Below are positions 25,453 through 33,232 of a stretch of 46,600 nt of DNA, piece after piece. This DNA comes from Mycobacteriales bacterium. GTDB lineage: Bacteria > Actinomycetota > Actinomycetes > Mycobacteriales > CADCTP01. The position numbers and the translations under genes are program-made. The notes under the pieces are model-generated. The model was given only the letters and a program-made list of their open reading frames with translations, had not been told where the DNA came from and did no database searches. The stretch is taken from positions 1 to 46,600 of the forward strand of contig DASYKU010000013.1 in NCBI GenBank assembly GCA_035995165.1, given 5' to 3'. Numbering within the stretch: the first letter of the stretch is position 1; every line of letters starts with the position of its first letter.

Positions 25453-26577
25453 CTAGTCCTTCTCGGTCTTGTACTCGGGGGGCATCTCGGCCCAGCCCTC
25501 GACGTCCTCGGGCTTGCGCGGGCCGGGGCCCAGGTAGCGGGCCGAGGGCCGGATGAGCTTGTTCAGCCGCTTCTGCTCCATGATGTGCGCGCTCCACCCG
25601 GCCGTGCGCGCGCAGGTGAACATCGACGTGAACATGTGCGGTGGGACTTCCGCGAAGTCCAGCACCACCGCGGACCAGAACTCCACGTTCGTCCGGAGTG
25701 GACGGTCGGGGTAGCGGGCGGTGAGCTCCTCGATCGCGGCCTTCTCCAGCGCCTCGGCGACCTCGACCCGGCGGGAGCCGAGCTCCTGGGCCGTGCGCCG
25801 CAGCGTGCGGGCGCGGGGGTCCTCGGCCCGGTAGACCCGGTGCCCGAAGCCCATCAGCCGCTCCTTGCGGTCCAGCAGGCCCTTGACGTAGCCGACGGCG
25901 TCGCCGGACTTCTCGACGTCGTCGAGCATCTTCAGCACCCGCGAGGGCGCGCCGCCGTGCAGTGGGCCGGACAGGGCCCCGATCGCGGCCGAGATCGCGG
26001 CCGCCCCGTCGGCCCCGGTGGAGGCGACGATCCGGGCGGTGAACGTGGACGCGTTCAGCCCGTGCTCGGCGGCCGAGACGAAGTACGCGTCGACAGCCTT
26101 GATGTGGGCCGGGTCGGGCTCGCCCCGCCAGCGGATCATGAACCGCTCGACGATCGTCTTGGCCTGGTCGATCCGCTTCTGCGGTACGGCCGGCAGGCCG
26201 AGGCCGCGGGCGGACTGGGCCACGAACGACATCGCGGTGACCGAGATCCGGGCCAGGTCCTCGCGGGCCTGCTCGTCGTCGATGTCGGTGAACTGCCCGA
26301 GCCCCCAGTACGGCGCCATCATCGCGATCGCGCTCTGCACGTCGACCCGGATGTCGCCGGAGTGCACCGGGATCGGGAACGGCTCGGCCGGCGGCAGGCC
26401 GGGGTTGAACTCGCCGTCGACGAGCAGGCCCCAGACGTTGCCGAACGCGACCCGGCCGACGAGGTCCTCGATGTCCACGCCGCGGTAGCGCAGCGCGTTG
26501 CCCTCCTTGTCCGGCTCGGCGATCTCGGTCTCGAAGGCGACGACGCCCTCCAGCCCGGGCTTGAAGTCCTCCGGCAT
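25453..26577 (-). CDS. citA: Citrate synthase 2
   Basis: A 374-residue type I-like citrate synthase of the shorter actinobacterial form, condensing acetyl-CoA and oxaloacetate. Catalytic features are readable: SGPLHGGAP (first His), MGFGHRVYR (second His) and LDFAEVPPHMFT with the catalytic Asp, plus RPSARYLGPGPR at the end. Length and motifs do not cleanly exclude 2-methylcitrate synthase activity, but no prp genes are nearby. ATG 26577 has GGGAGA about 8 nt upstream. serC follows on the same strand; pdxH is divergent. Confidence 0.9.
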   Translation of the reverse strand: MPEDFKPGLEGVVAFETEIAEPDKEGNALRYRGVDIEDLVGRVAFGNVWGLLVDGEFNPGLPPAEPFPIPVHSGDIRVDVQSAIAMMAPYWGLGQFTDIDDEQAREDLARISVTAMSFVAQSARGLGLPAVPQKRIDQAKTIVERFMIRWRGEPDPAHIKAVDAYFVSAAEHGLNASTFTARIVASTGADGAAAISAAIGALSGPLHGGAPSRVLKMLDDVEKSGDAVGYVKGLLDRKERLMGFGHRVYRAEDPRARTLRRTAQELGSRRVEVAEALEKAAIEELTARYPDRPLRTNVEFWSAVVLDFAEVPPHMFTSMFTCARTAGWSAHIMEQKRLNKLIRPSARYLGPGPRKPEDVEGWAEMPPEYKTEKD

Positions 26578-26694
26578 CGGGTGTCTCCCAGCGTCTCGAC
26601 GGGTGCGGTCGCGATCGCCTGTCATCTTGCCCACCCGCAGTGCCGTTGACGACACCGGTGCGCGTCGGCGCGTCCTGAGGAGGAAAATCGGGGG

Positions 26695-27348
26695 GTGCCC
26701 GAACTCAGCTCGCTGACCAGCGTGCGCCGGTCGTACGGTCGCGGATCCCTGTCCGAGGAGGGGCTGGCGGCGGACTGGGTGACGCAGTTCACCCGCTGGT
26801 TCGCCGAGGCCTCGGCGTCCGATCTCGTCCTCGAGCCGAACGCGATGGTGGTGGCGACAGCCGCACCGTCCGGGCAGCCGTCGGTCCGGACCGTCCTGCT
26901 GCGCGGGTTCGATGCGGACGGGCTCGTGTTCTTCACCAACTACGACTCCCGCAAGGGCCGGGAGCTGACCGCGAACCCGCAGGTCGCGCTCGTGTTCTCG
27001 TGGGTGCCGCTGGAGCGTCAGGTGATCGTGACCGGGACCGCAGCGCGGGTGTCCGCGGCCGAGTCGGCGGCCTACTTCCACTCCCGACCGCGGGACAGCC
27101 AGGTCGCGTCCGCGTCCAGCGCGCAGTCCTCGGTGGTCGCGTCCCGGGCCGTGCTCGAATCGGCCGCCGCCGCGCTGGCCGAACGCTATCCGGACGAGGT
27201 GCCGGCCCCGGCGAACTGGGGCGGGTTCCGGGTCACGCCGGACTCGGTCGAGTTCTGGCAGGGCCGGCCGGCCCGGTTGCACGACCGGCTGCGGTTCCGG
27301 CTGGCCGCGCCACCGGCGGACTGGGTCGTCGAGCGGCTGTCCCCGTGA
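26695..27348 (+). CDS. pdxH: Pyridoxine/pyridoxamine 5'-phosphate oxidase
   Basis: A 217-residue FMN-dependent oxidase that makes PLP. Visible motifs are LEPNAMVVATA near residue 46, PSVRTVLLRGFD near 61, FFTNYDSRKGREL near 76 (FMN and substrate contacts), SRPRDSQVASASSAQSS near 124 and the C-terminal FWQGRPARLHDRLRF that closes the active site. GTG 26695 has GAGGAGG upstream. TTGACG at 26646-26651 is a possible -35. The following MFS gene overlaps by 4 bp, so the two are co-transcribed. Confidence 0.95.
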   Translation: MPELSSLTSVRRSYGRGSLSEEGLAADWVTQFTRWFAEASASDLVLEPNAMVVATAAPSGQPSVRTVLLRGFDADGLVFFTNYDSRKGRELTANPQVALVFSWVPLERQVIVTGTAARVSAAESAAYFHSRPRDSQVASASSAQSSVVASRAVLESAAAALAERYPDEVPAPANWGGFRVTPDSVEFWQGRPARLHDRLRFRLAAPPADWVVERLSP

Positions 27349-28694
27349 GCGGTCGGCTGCGTCGGATCGCGATCGACACCGGGCCGCTGCGCCACCACGA
27401 CTACCGCCGGCTGTTCATCGGGCAGGGCGTGTCATTCGTCGGGTTCCAGGTCACCGCCGTCGCCGTCCCGGTGCAGGTGTACGCGATCACCGCGTCCTCG
27501 TTCTGGGTCGGCATCCTCGGCCTGGTCGGGCTGGTGCCGCTGATCGTGTTCGGGCTCTGGGGCGGCGCGGTCGCCGACGCGGTCGACCGGCGCAAGCTGC
27601 TGCTGATCTCGGCCACGCTGACCTGGTTCGCCACACTCGGGCTGCTGGCCCAGGCGGTGTCCGGGATGGACTCCCTGCCGATCATCCTGGTGCTGGTCGG
27701 GATCCAGTCGGCCGCGTTCGCGGTCGCCTCGCCGACCCGCAACGCGATCCTGCCCCGGCTGCTGGACCGCGCCGAGGTGCCGGCGGCGAACACGCTGAAC
27801 TTCACCGTCACCAACGTCGGCACCGTCGCCGGGCCATTGCTGGCCGGTGTGGTCATCGCCCGCTTCGGCGGGTTCGCCGTGGCGTACGCGACCGACGCCG
27901 TCCTGTTCACCGTCGCGCTGTACGCCGCGCTCCGGTTGCCGCCGCTGCCGCCGCTGGCCGGGGCCGCGCACCTGGCCAAGCCCGGGCTGCGGTCGGTGAT
28001 CGACGGGCTGCGGTTCATCGTGCAGCGGCCGGTGCTGCTCATGTCGTTCGGGATGGACATCCTGGCGATGGTGTTCGCGATGCCGCGGGCGCTGTTCCCG
28101 GAGGTGGCCGAGACCCGGTTCGGCGGGCCGTCCGCGGTCGGGTGGCTGTTCGCGGCGATCTCGATCGGGGCCGTGGTCGGCGGGCTGTCCTCGGGCTGGA
28201 TCGGCCGGGTCAAGCGCCAGGGCGTGGCGCTGACCTGCGCGATCATCGGCTGGGGGACCGCGGTGGCGCTGGCCGGGCTCGGCAAGACGCTCTGGATCAC
28301 GGTCGCGCTGCTCGCGGTGGCCGGCGCCGCCGACCTGGTCTCGGCCGTGCTCCGGCAGACGATCCTGCAGGTGTACGCGCCGGACGAGATGCGCGGCCGG
28401 TTGCAGGGCGTGTTCGTGGTGGTGGTCGCGGGCGGCCCGCGGCTGGGCGACCTGCGGGCGGGGGCGACCGCGGCGGTGGCCGGGGCGACGTTCTCCTGGG
28501 TCGCGGGCGGGATCGCCTCGGTCGTACTGGTGATCGTCGCGGCCGCGCTGGTGCCGGCATTCCGGCACTACGACGCCTCGATCGCCCAGGCCAGCACGCC
28601 GGACCCCGAGGACCCCCTGGTCGGCGAGACCGAGCCATCGATGCCTCCCGTCACCGCCGACGAGGCCGCCCTCCGCGCCCCGTCCGACCGCTGA
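27345..28694 (+). CDS. MFS transporter downstream of pdxH
   Basis: A 449-residue MFS_3/EntS-like protein with about 10-12 hydrophobic segments, starting LRHHDYRRLFIGQGVSF and with GGAVADAVDRRKLL in the TM2-TM3 loop and SPTRNAILPRLL near residue 130. The polar C-terminal tail is about 40 residues. GTG 27345 overlaps the pdxH stop (GTGA). A pair of hydrophobic blocks near residues 355-375 is interrupted by a short polar stretch (GGPRLGDLRAG). No regulator is adjacent and the substrate is unknown. Confidence 0.87.
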   Translation: MSGRLRRIAIDTGPLRHHDYRRLFIGQGVSFVGFQVTAVAVPVQVYAITASSFWVGILGLVGLVPLIVFGLWGGAVADAVDRRKLLLISATLTWFATLGLLAQAVSGMDSLPIILVLVGIQSAAFAVASPTRNAILPRLLDRAEVPAANTLNFTVTNVGTVAGPLLAGVVIARFGGFAVAYATDAVLFTVALYAALRLPPLPPLAGAAHLAKPGLRSVIDGLRFIVQRPVLLMSFGMDILAMVFAMPRALFPEVAETRFGGPSAVGWLFAAISIGAVVGGLSSGWIGRVKRQGVALTCAIIGWGTAVALAGLGKTLWITVALLAVAGAADLVSAVLRQTILQVYAPDEMRGRLQGVFVVVVAGGPRLGDLRAGATAAVAGATFSWVAGGIASVVLVIVAAALVPAFRHYDASIAQASTPDPEDPLVGETEPSMPPVTADEAALRAPSDR

Positions 28695-28756
28695 CGCCTA
28701 CCCTCCCCCGCCGGCTCGTTCGCCGCGTGGGACCTGTCCCTGCCCAATCCCGCGTC

Positions 28757-28772
28757 GCGGCCTGGAGGCCGC
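28757..28772. terminator. Hairpin between the MFS gene and udgX
   Basis: GCGGCCT (28757-28763) and AGGCCGC (28766-28772) form a tight hairpin in the 81-bp gap between convergent genes, just before the udgX stop. The effective stem is about 6 bp with a 4-nt loop. Confidence 0.4.
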
Positions 28773-28775
28773 TCC

Positions 28776-29459
28776 TCAGGCGAGGGCGTTGGCGCCGATG
28801 CGGAGGTCGGCGACGAGCGCGTCGTAGGCCGCTTGGCGTCCTGCTTCGGGGACCCGCAGGACCGAGGACGGGTGCGCCGTCGCCATGATCCAGGCGGAGT
28901 TGACCGCGGCATCCTCGGGCTCGTCGAACAGGGATCCCTCCCCGCCGAGCCCACCGGGCGGGTCGAGCGGCACGAGCTGACCGCGCTGCTTGGTGATCCG
29001 GAAGGACGGCCCGAACATCGCCTTGGCCGCGGTCGCGCCGAGGCAGATCACCAGCTCGGGGTCAACCAGCGCGAGCTCGGCGTCGAGCCAGGGCCGGCAG
29101 GCCGCGACGTGCTCGGGCCCGGGCGTCTCGTGCAGCCGCCGCTTGCCGTTCAGGGTGAACCGGAAGTGCTTGACCGCGTTCGTCACGTACGTCTGGCCGC
29201 GGTCGATGCCCGCTTCCTCCAGTGCCCGGTCGAGCAGCCGCCCGGCCGGTCCGACGAACGGCTCGCCCTTGCGGTCCTCGACGTCGCCCGGCACCTCGCC
29301 GATGAAGAACACGCGCGCGTCGGCCGGCCCTTTGCCGAAGACGGTCTGGGTGGCCGGCTCCCACAGCGGGCACGCGTGGCAGTGCGACGCCGCTTCCCGC
29401 ACCCCGTCGAGGCCGACGCCGGCGGGCGGCACCGCGACTTCGAACTCCGTGGTCGCCAT
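28776..29459 (-). CDS. udgX: UdgX-type uracil-DNA glycosylase
   Basis: A 227-residue Fe-S uracil-DNA glycosylase relative of the UdgX class, which forms a covalent bond with the abasic site after removing uracil. The UdgX hallmark loop is present as KRRLH (residues 106-110; His110 would be the covalent nucleophile; the M. smegmatis protein has KRRIH). Motif A reads GEVPGD (54-59) where GEQPGD is expected, and motif B is HPSSVLR. CHAC at 27-30 and Cys121 are candidate Fe-S ligands; the third cysteine of ordinary family 4 enzymes seems replaced by His98. ATG 29459 follows weak ribosome-site sequence. It lies 43 bp after the WXG-like gene on the same strand. Confidence 0.88.
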   Translation of the reverse strand: MATTEFEVAVPPAGVGLDGVREAASHCHACPLWEPATQTVFGKGPADARVFFIGEVPGDVEDRKGEPFVGPAGRLLDRALEEAGIDRGQTYVTNAVKHFRFTLNGKRRLHETPGPEHVAACRPWLDAELALVDPELVICLGATAAKAMFGPSFRITKQRGQLVPLDPPGGLGGEGSLFDEPEDAAVNSAWIMATAHPSSVLRVPEAGRQAAYDALVADLRIGANALA

Positions 29460-29502
29460 GTCCGAGCATTCTTCCCCACTGCAGCGCGCCAAACGCCGAG
29501 GG

Positions 29503-30471
29503 TCAGTTCTGGTAGACCCAGGGCCGCTTGCCCGTCGCGTACGGCCCCATCGCGGGGACGACGATCCGCCCGTTGACCGGGTCGACGTAGCGCGGCTTGC
29601 CGTCCGCGGTCGGCCCGGTGAACGGCACCGGGGGCTTCCCGGACGGCGAGATGCCGAGCGTCGACGTGTCCGCCGGCGGCGTCGACGGAATGTACGGGTT
29701 CTGGGAGACGGGCTGGGTGACGATGCTCGGCGCCGGCGTCCCGTCGGCGTAGTCCCAGGGCTGCTTGCCGATCGCCCACGGACCTGGTCGCGGTTTCACG
29801 ATCTTGCCGTTGGCCGGGTCCACGTACGGCCGGGGCTGGCCGGCCGGGATCGGACCGGTGAGCGGCACCGGCTCCCGCCCGGACGGCGCGGTGCCGACCT
29901 GGCCGGGCGTGGTGGAGATCTGGCCCGGTACGCCCGCGGGCGTCGGCGGCGCGGTCGGCACGTCCGCCTTCGCGGCCGCCGCCTCCAGCGCGGTCTTGCA
30001 GGTCCGCCCGGCGGTGTCCCGCCCGCTCTCGGCGTTGGTGATGCCGGTCTTGCCGTTGTTCATCTTGGTCTGCGCATCGGCGTTGTCGCAGGAGGTCGTC
30101 TGGTAGAGGTGCCAGCCGGCCCGACCGGTGGTGATCGCGGTGGCGCAGTCCTCCTTGTAGACACCGAGGTGCTGCTGCCAGGTGTTCAGCGCCGTGGCGG
30201 CGTCGTCGTGCATGTCGGCCAACCCGCGTACGGCCGGCGTGAGCCGCCCCTTGAGCTCGGTGAACGCCTGGGCCGCGGGACCGGTCCAGAAGTCGGCGAC
30301 GTTCATCCCGCCGAGGTCGCCGGCGATGCTGCCGAGCGCGCCGCCGGCCGTGTCGAGGCCCTTTCCGTAGGCCTGGATCGCGGCCGGGTCACCCCAGACG
30401 TAGTTGTCGGTCTGCGCCGTCTCCCACTGCTGCAGCTCCGGAAGCGCGAAGCACTGATCCCGCCCGCTCAC
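29503..30471 (-). CDS. WXG-like putative T7SS-associated protein with duplicated C-terminal module
   Basis: A 322-residue protein with no signal peptide or membrane helix. Residues about 25-120 resemble the helical WXG-like domain of putative type VII-secreted actinobacterial proteins: GDPAAI at 27-32, then FWTG at 61-64 at the turn between long helices. Residues 170-200 are Pro/Thr-rich. Residues 196-241 and 276-320 are two copies of one module, about 29 of 45 positions identical, each with PVP-TGP, YVDP-NG-IV and GK-PW-Y. No known toxin fold is recognised. GTG 30471 overlaps the upstream gene's stop (GTGA), so the pair is coupled. Secretion is inferred from the N-terminus only. Confidence 0.72.
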   Translation of the reverse strand: MSGRDQCFALPELQQWETAQTDNYVWGDPAAIQAYGKGLDTAGGALGSIAGDLGGMNVADFWTGPAAQAFTELKGRLTPAVRGLADMHDDAATALNTWQQHLGVYKEDCATAITTGRAGWHLYQTTSCDNADAQTKMNNGKTGITNAESGRDTAGRTCKTALEAAAAKADVPTAPPTPAGVPGQISTTPGQVGTAPSGREPVPLTGPIPAGQPRPYVDPANGKIVKPRPGPWAIGKQPWDYADGTPAPSIVTQPVSQNPYIPSTPPADTSTLGISPSGKPPVPFTGPTADGKPRYVDPVNGRIVVPAMGPYATGKRPWVYQN

Positions 30472-32132
30472 AGGTAGTCCTCCTCGTCCTCGGCCGCCTC
30501 GTCCTTGTCCTGGGCCCGCTTGCGGTGCACGGCCCAGGCCGCGGCACCGGCCGCCCCCAGCACGCCGACCGGCGCCACCGCGGCGGCGACCGGAAGGCCG
30601 TTGGCGCCGGCGACCGCGGCCGTGCCACCGCCGGTGGCCTCGCCGCCGACGCCTACCGTGCCCGATCCGGAACCGACCGTGCCGCCGCCGGTGATGGCGG
30701 ACGGGTCGACCGGTGTGCTGGCGGCCGTGTCCGGGACGGGGCCGCCGACGGAACCCCCGCCGCCGACGGACCCGCTCCCGCCCCCGATCGGGGACCCGGC
30801 GTCAGCGCCGGTCCCCGGGTCCACGCCGCCCGAACCGGACAGGTCCGAGCCGCCGCCTCCGAAATCGGTCCCGGTGCTGTCGGCACCGATCACGCCGACC
30901 GGCGTGCTCGGCGCGACGTCCGTGGGCGCCATCGGCGTCCCGGCCGAATCCATCGATCCGCCGCCGGTGAGCCCGCCTGTGTCGGTCGGGTAGGTGGATC
31001 CGATCGTGCTGTCGCCCGGGTGCGTCGCCGTGCCCGTGACATCCGTCGGGTAGCTGCTCCCGCCCGTCGGGTCGCCCGGGTGGGTCGCCGGGCCGCCGGG
31101 GTAGCTGCTCGCTCCGGTCGGGTCGCCGGGGTGGGTCGCCCCGCCGGTCGGGTCTCCGGGGACGGTGCCGCCGGTCGTGTCGCCCGGGTGGATGGTGCCG
31201 CCCGGGCTCATCGACGCGTCCGGGTTGCCACCCTTCTCGACCGAGTCGGGGATGCCGTCGTTGTCGGAGTCGGTGTCCTGGTAGTCGGGCGTCCCGTCGC
31301 CGTCGGTGTCGACCGGGCTCGTCGGATCGCCGGGGCCCGTCGGGTCCGCAGGATTCGCCGGGTCGCCAGGGCTCGTCGGGTCACCACCGGGCGTCGTCCC
31401 GGTCCCGGAGCCGGTCGGGTCGCCCGGACTGGTCGGGTCGCCGGGCGACGTCATGCCGCCCTCCTGCGAGTCCGGGATCCCGTCGTTGTCGGAATCGGTG
31501 TCCTGGTAGTCCGGGGTGCCGTCGCCGTCGGTGTCCGTCGGCTTGGTCGGGTCCCCGGGTGAGGTCGGGTCCCCGGGCTTCGTGGGATCGCCCGGCTCCG
31601 TCGGGTCGCCGGAATTGGTGGGGTCGTTCGGATCCTTGGGGCCGCCGGGGTGCCACTCCTGGTCGTCCCCGGGGGACCTGGGGTCGCCGGGAGCCGTGGG
31701 CGGCGGCGCGACCGGAGTGGCCGACGCGGACCCGCCGGGGGAGCTGGAGCCTCCACCGGACCCGCCGGCACCCGCTCCGCCGCCGCCACCGCCGCCACCG
31801 CCGCCACCACCACCGGGCGACTGCCCGCCGGGCGTGGACCCGTCCGGGTTGTCGGCAGCGTCCTTGCGGGCCTGCTCCTCGGTCCAGCCGTACTCCTTGG
31901 CCGCCGCGAACACGCCCTTGGAGAGCTGATCCAGCAACCGCCCGATCTCGGGCTTCTTGCGGGACCACTTGGTCTTGACCGTGCCGACGCCGCTCTCGAT
32001 GTCCCAGCTACCGAGATCCTCGCCCTCAGCCTGGGAACTGACGGTGATTCCGTCGTACTGTCCCTTGAGCTGGTAGAGCTTGGTCGCCAGCGACTTGAGC
32101 TGGTCGGGATCGGTGACGAACCCGTTCCCCAT
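30468..32132 (-). CDS. WXG-like, TSP3-repeat, membrane-anchored surface protein
   Basis: A 554-residue modular protein. Residues 1-95 are helical and ESX/WXG100-like ([25 protein letters not shown] near 43-67). Residues about 107-125 are poly-glycine. About 150-400 is a disordered region of GDPT-PGDPT repeats interrupted by two near-identical thrombospondin type 3-like calcium modules ([19 protein letters not shown]). About 514-536 is a membrane helix followed by a charged tail ([18 protein letters not shown]). There is no Sec signal peptide and no LPXTG. ATG 32132 has GGAGGGACGG upstream. It overlaps the next WXG-like gene. Export through a T7SS with a C-terminal anchor is a guess; no ESX machinery genes are in the window. 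Confidence 0.75.
   Translation of the reverse strand: MGNGFVTDPDQLKSLATKLYQLKGQYDGITVSSQAEGEDLGSWDIESGVGTVKTKWSRKKPEIGRLLDQLSKGVFAAAKEYGWTEEQARKDAADNPDGSTPGGQSPGGGGGGGGGGGGGAGAGGSGGGSSSPGGSASATPVAPPPTAPGDPRSPGDDQEWHPGGPKDPNDPTNSGDPTEPGDPTKPGDPTSPGDPTKPTDTDGDGTPDYQDTDSDNDGIPDSQEGGMTSPGDPTSPGDPTGSGTGTTPGGDPTSPGDPANPADPTGPGDPTSPVDTDGDGTPDYQDTDSDNDGIPDSVEKGGNPDASMSPGGTIHPGDTTGGTVPGDPTGGATHPGDPTGASSYPGGPATHPGDPTGGSSYPTDVTGTATHPGDSTIGSTYPTDTGGLTGGGSMDSAGTPMAPTDVAPSTPVGVIGADSTGTDFGGGGSDLSGSGGVDPGTGADAGSPIGGGSGSVGGGGSVGGPVPDTAASTPVDPSAITGGGTVGSGSGTVGVGGEATGGGTAAVAGANGLPVAAAVAPVGVLGAAGAAAWAVHRKRAQDKDEAAEDEEDYL
31246..31535 (-). repeat. Two 65-bp direct repeats encoding TSP3-like modules
   Basis: 31246-31310 and 31471-31535 are near-identical, 225 bp apart (in frame). 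Each encodes an Asp-rich calcium-binding module. The DNA between and around is a repetitive GDPT/PGDPT coding tract of 9- to 15-bp units. Confidence 0.85.
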
Positions 32133-32202
32133 GCGTACCGTCCCTCCAGCCGGAGCCCGAACGGGGTGGAGCATACGCCCGACATCTGCAGTATGTCCAA
32201 AG

Positions 32203-32249
32203 CATCCGGATTAGGCCGTCTTTCCCGGGTGTGGGGTCCATCCGGATGG
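32203..32249. promoter_or_regulatory. Two copies of the palindrome ATCCGGAT in a divergent promoter region
   Basis: CATCCGGAT at 32203-32211 and CCATCCGGATGG at 32238-32249 share the palindromic core ATCCGGAT, 36 bp apart centre to centre. A further inverted repeat GACAT-7-ATGTC lies at 32181-32197. The 158-bp region separates the leftward WXG/TSP3 gene from the rightward ABC genes. These could be operators for either side. Confidence 0.4.
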
Positions 32250-32290
32250 GGGGAGGATGCCAGCACAGCCGCCCGTCCAGAGAGGAAAGC

Positions 32291-33232
32291 ATGCTGGAAG
32301 TCGACGGTCTGACCAAGCGGTACGGCGACAAGGTCGCCCTGCGCAACCTGTCCTTCTCCGTCCGTCCCGGAGAGGTCTACGGGTTCGTCGGTGCCAACGG
32401 CGCCGGCAAGACGACGGCGATGCGGATCATGCTCGGCGTGCTGGCCGCGGACGCCGGAGCGGTGCGCTGGCAGGGCGCCCCGGTGACCTTCGAGACCCGG
32501 CGGCGGTTCGGCTACATGCCCGAGGAGCGCGGCCTCTACCCGAAGATGCGGGTCGTCGAGCACCTGGTCTACCTGGCCCGGCTGCACGGCCTCGACGCGC
32601 CGGCCGCGACCCGCGCCGCCGAGGACCTGACCGAGCGGCTCGGCGTCGCCGAGCGCCGCAATGACGCCATCGAGAAGCTCTCGCTCGGCAACCAGCAGCG
32701 CGTGCAGCTCGCCGCCGCGCTCGTGCACTCGCCCGAGGTGCTGGTGCTGGACGAGCCGTTCTCCGGGCTCGACCCGGTCGGCGTGGATGCCCTGGCGGGG
32801 GTCCTGCTGGAGCGGGCCCGCGGCGGGGTGCCGGTCGTGTTCTCCTCCCATCAGCTCGACCTCGTCGAGCGACTGTGCGACTCGGTCGGCATCATCAACG
32901 CCGGCCAGATGGTCGCCACCGGCACCGTCGACCAGCTGCGCGCCCAGGAGGGCCGCCGGCAGTTGGTCGTCGTGGTCCCGGGCGCGTCCGCGGCCTGGGC
33001 CGCGGCGCTGCCCGGCGTGACCGTGGTCAGCGAGCGGCGGGGTGAGGTCGTGCTCGATCTCGCCGACGGCGTCGACGACCAGCAGGTGCTGGCGGCGGCG
33101 ACCCGGGCCGGCCGGGTCGAGCACTTCAGCTGGCGGCAGCCCACCTTGACCGAGCTGTTCCGGGAGGCAGTGTCCGAGCCCGCCCCGGACGCGAGCGAAC
33201 CGGTCCAGGACCGGCAGGAGGCGGCGGTATGA
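32291..33232 (+). CDS. ABC-2 type transporter ATPase (NatA/YhaQ-like)
   Basis: A 313-residue ATPase: Walker A GANGAGKTT near residue 38, signature LSLGNQQR near 132, Walker B VLVLDEPFSGLDPVG near 152, switch His in FSSHQ. The C-terminal 90 residues form the DUF4162-like extension common to Na+-efflux or daunorubicin-type ABC-2 ATPases. ATG 32291 has AGAGGA upstream. Its stop overlaps the permease start (ATGA). The substrate is not evident; sodium efflux (NatAB) is one family option. Confidence 0.9.
   Translation: MLEVDGLTKRYGDKVALRNLSFSVRPGEVYGFVGANGAGKTTAMRIMLGVLAADAGAVRWQGAPVTFETRRRFGYMPEERGLYPKMRVVEHLVYLARLHGLDAPAATRAAEDLTERLGVAERRNDAIEKLSLGNQQRVQLAAALVHSPEVLVLDEPFSGLDPVGVDALAGVLLERARGGVPVVFSSHQLDLVERLCDSVGIINAGQMVATGTVDQLRAQEGRRQLVVVVPGASAAWAAALPGVTVVSERRGEVVLDLADGVDDQQVLAAATRAGRVEHFSWRQPTLTELFREAVSEPAPDASEPVQDRQEAAV

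Noticed and set aside
26668-27282. N-terminal extension of citrate synthase up to 27282
   Set aside because: It runs antisense through pdxH and lacks homology; ATG 26577 has a ribosome site and the expected N-terminus.
29503-30471. A polymorphic toxin domain at the C-terminus of the soluble WXG-like protein
   Set aside because: The C-terminus is a duplicated Pro/Gly-rich module without catalytic-looking residues, and no immunity-like gene follows; udgX is next.
30468-30600. Sortase (LPXTG) anchoring of the TSP3 protein
   Set aside because: The sequence before the C-terminal helix reads NGLPVAAA and no LPXTG-like motif is present; the tail is acidic, not the usual short basic tail.
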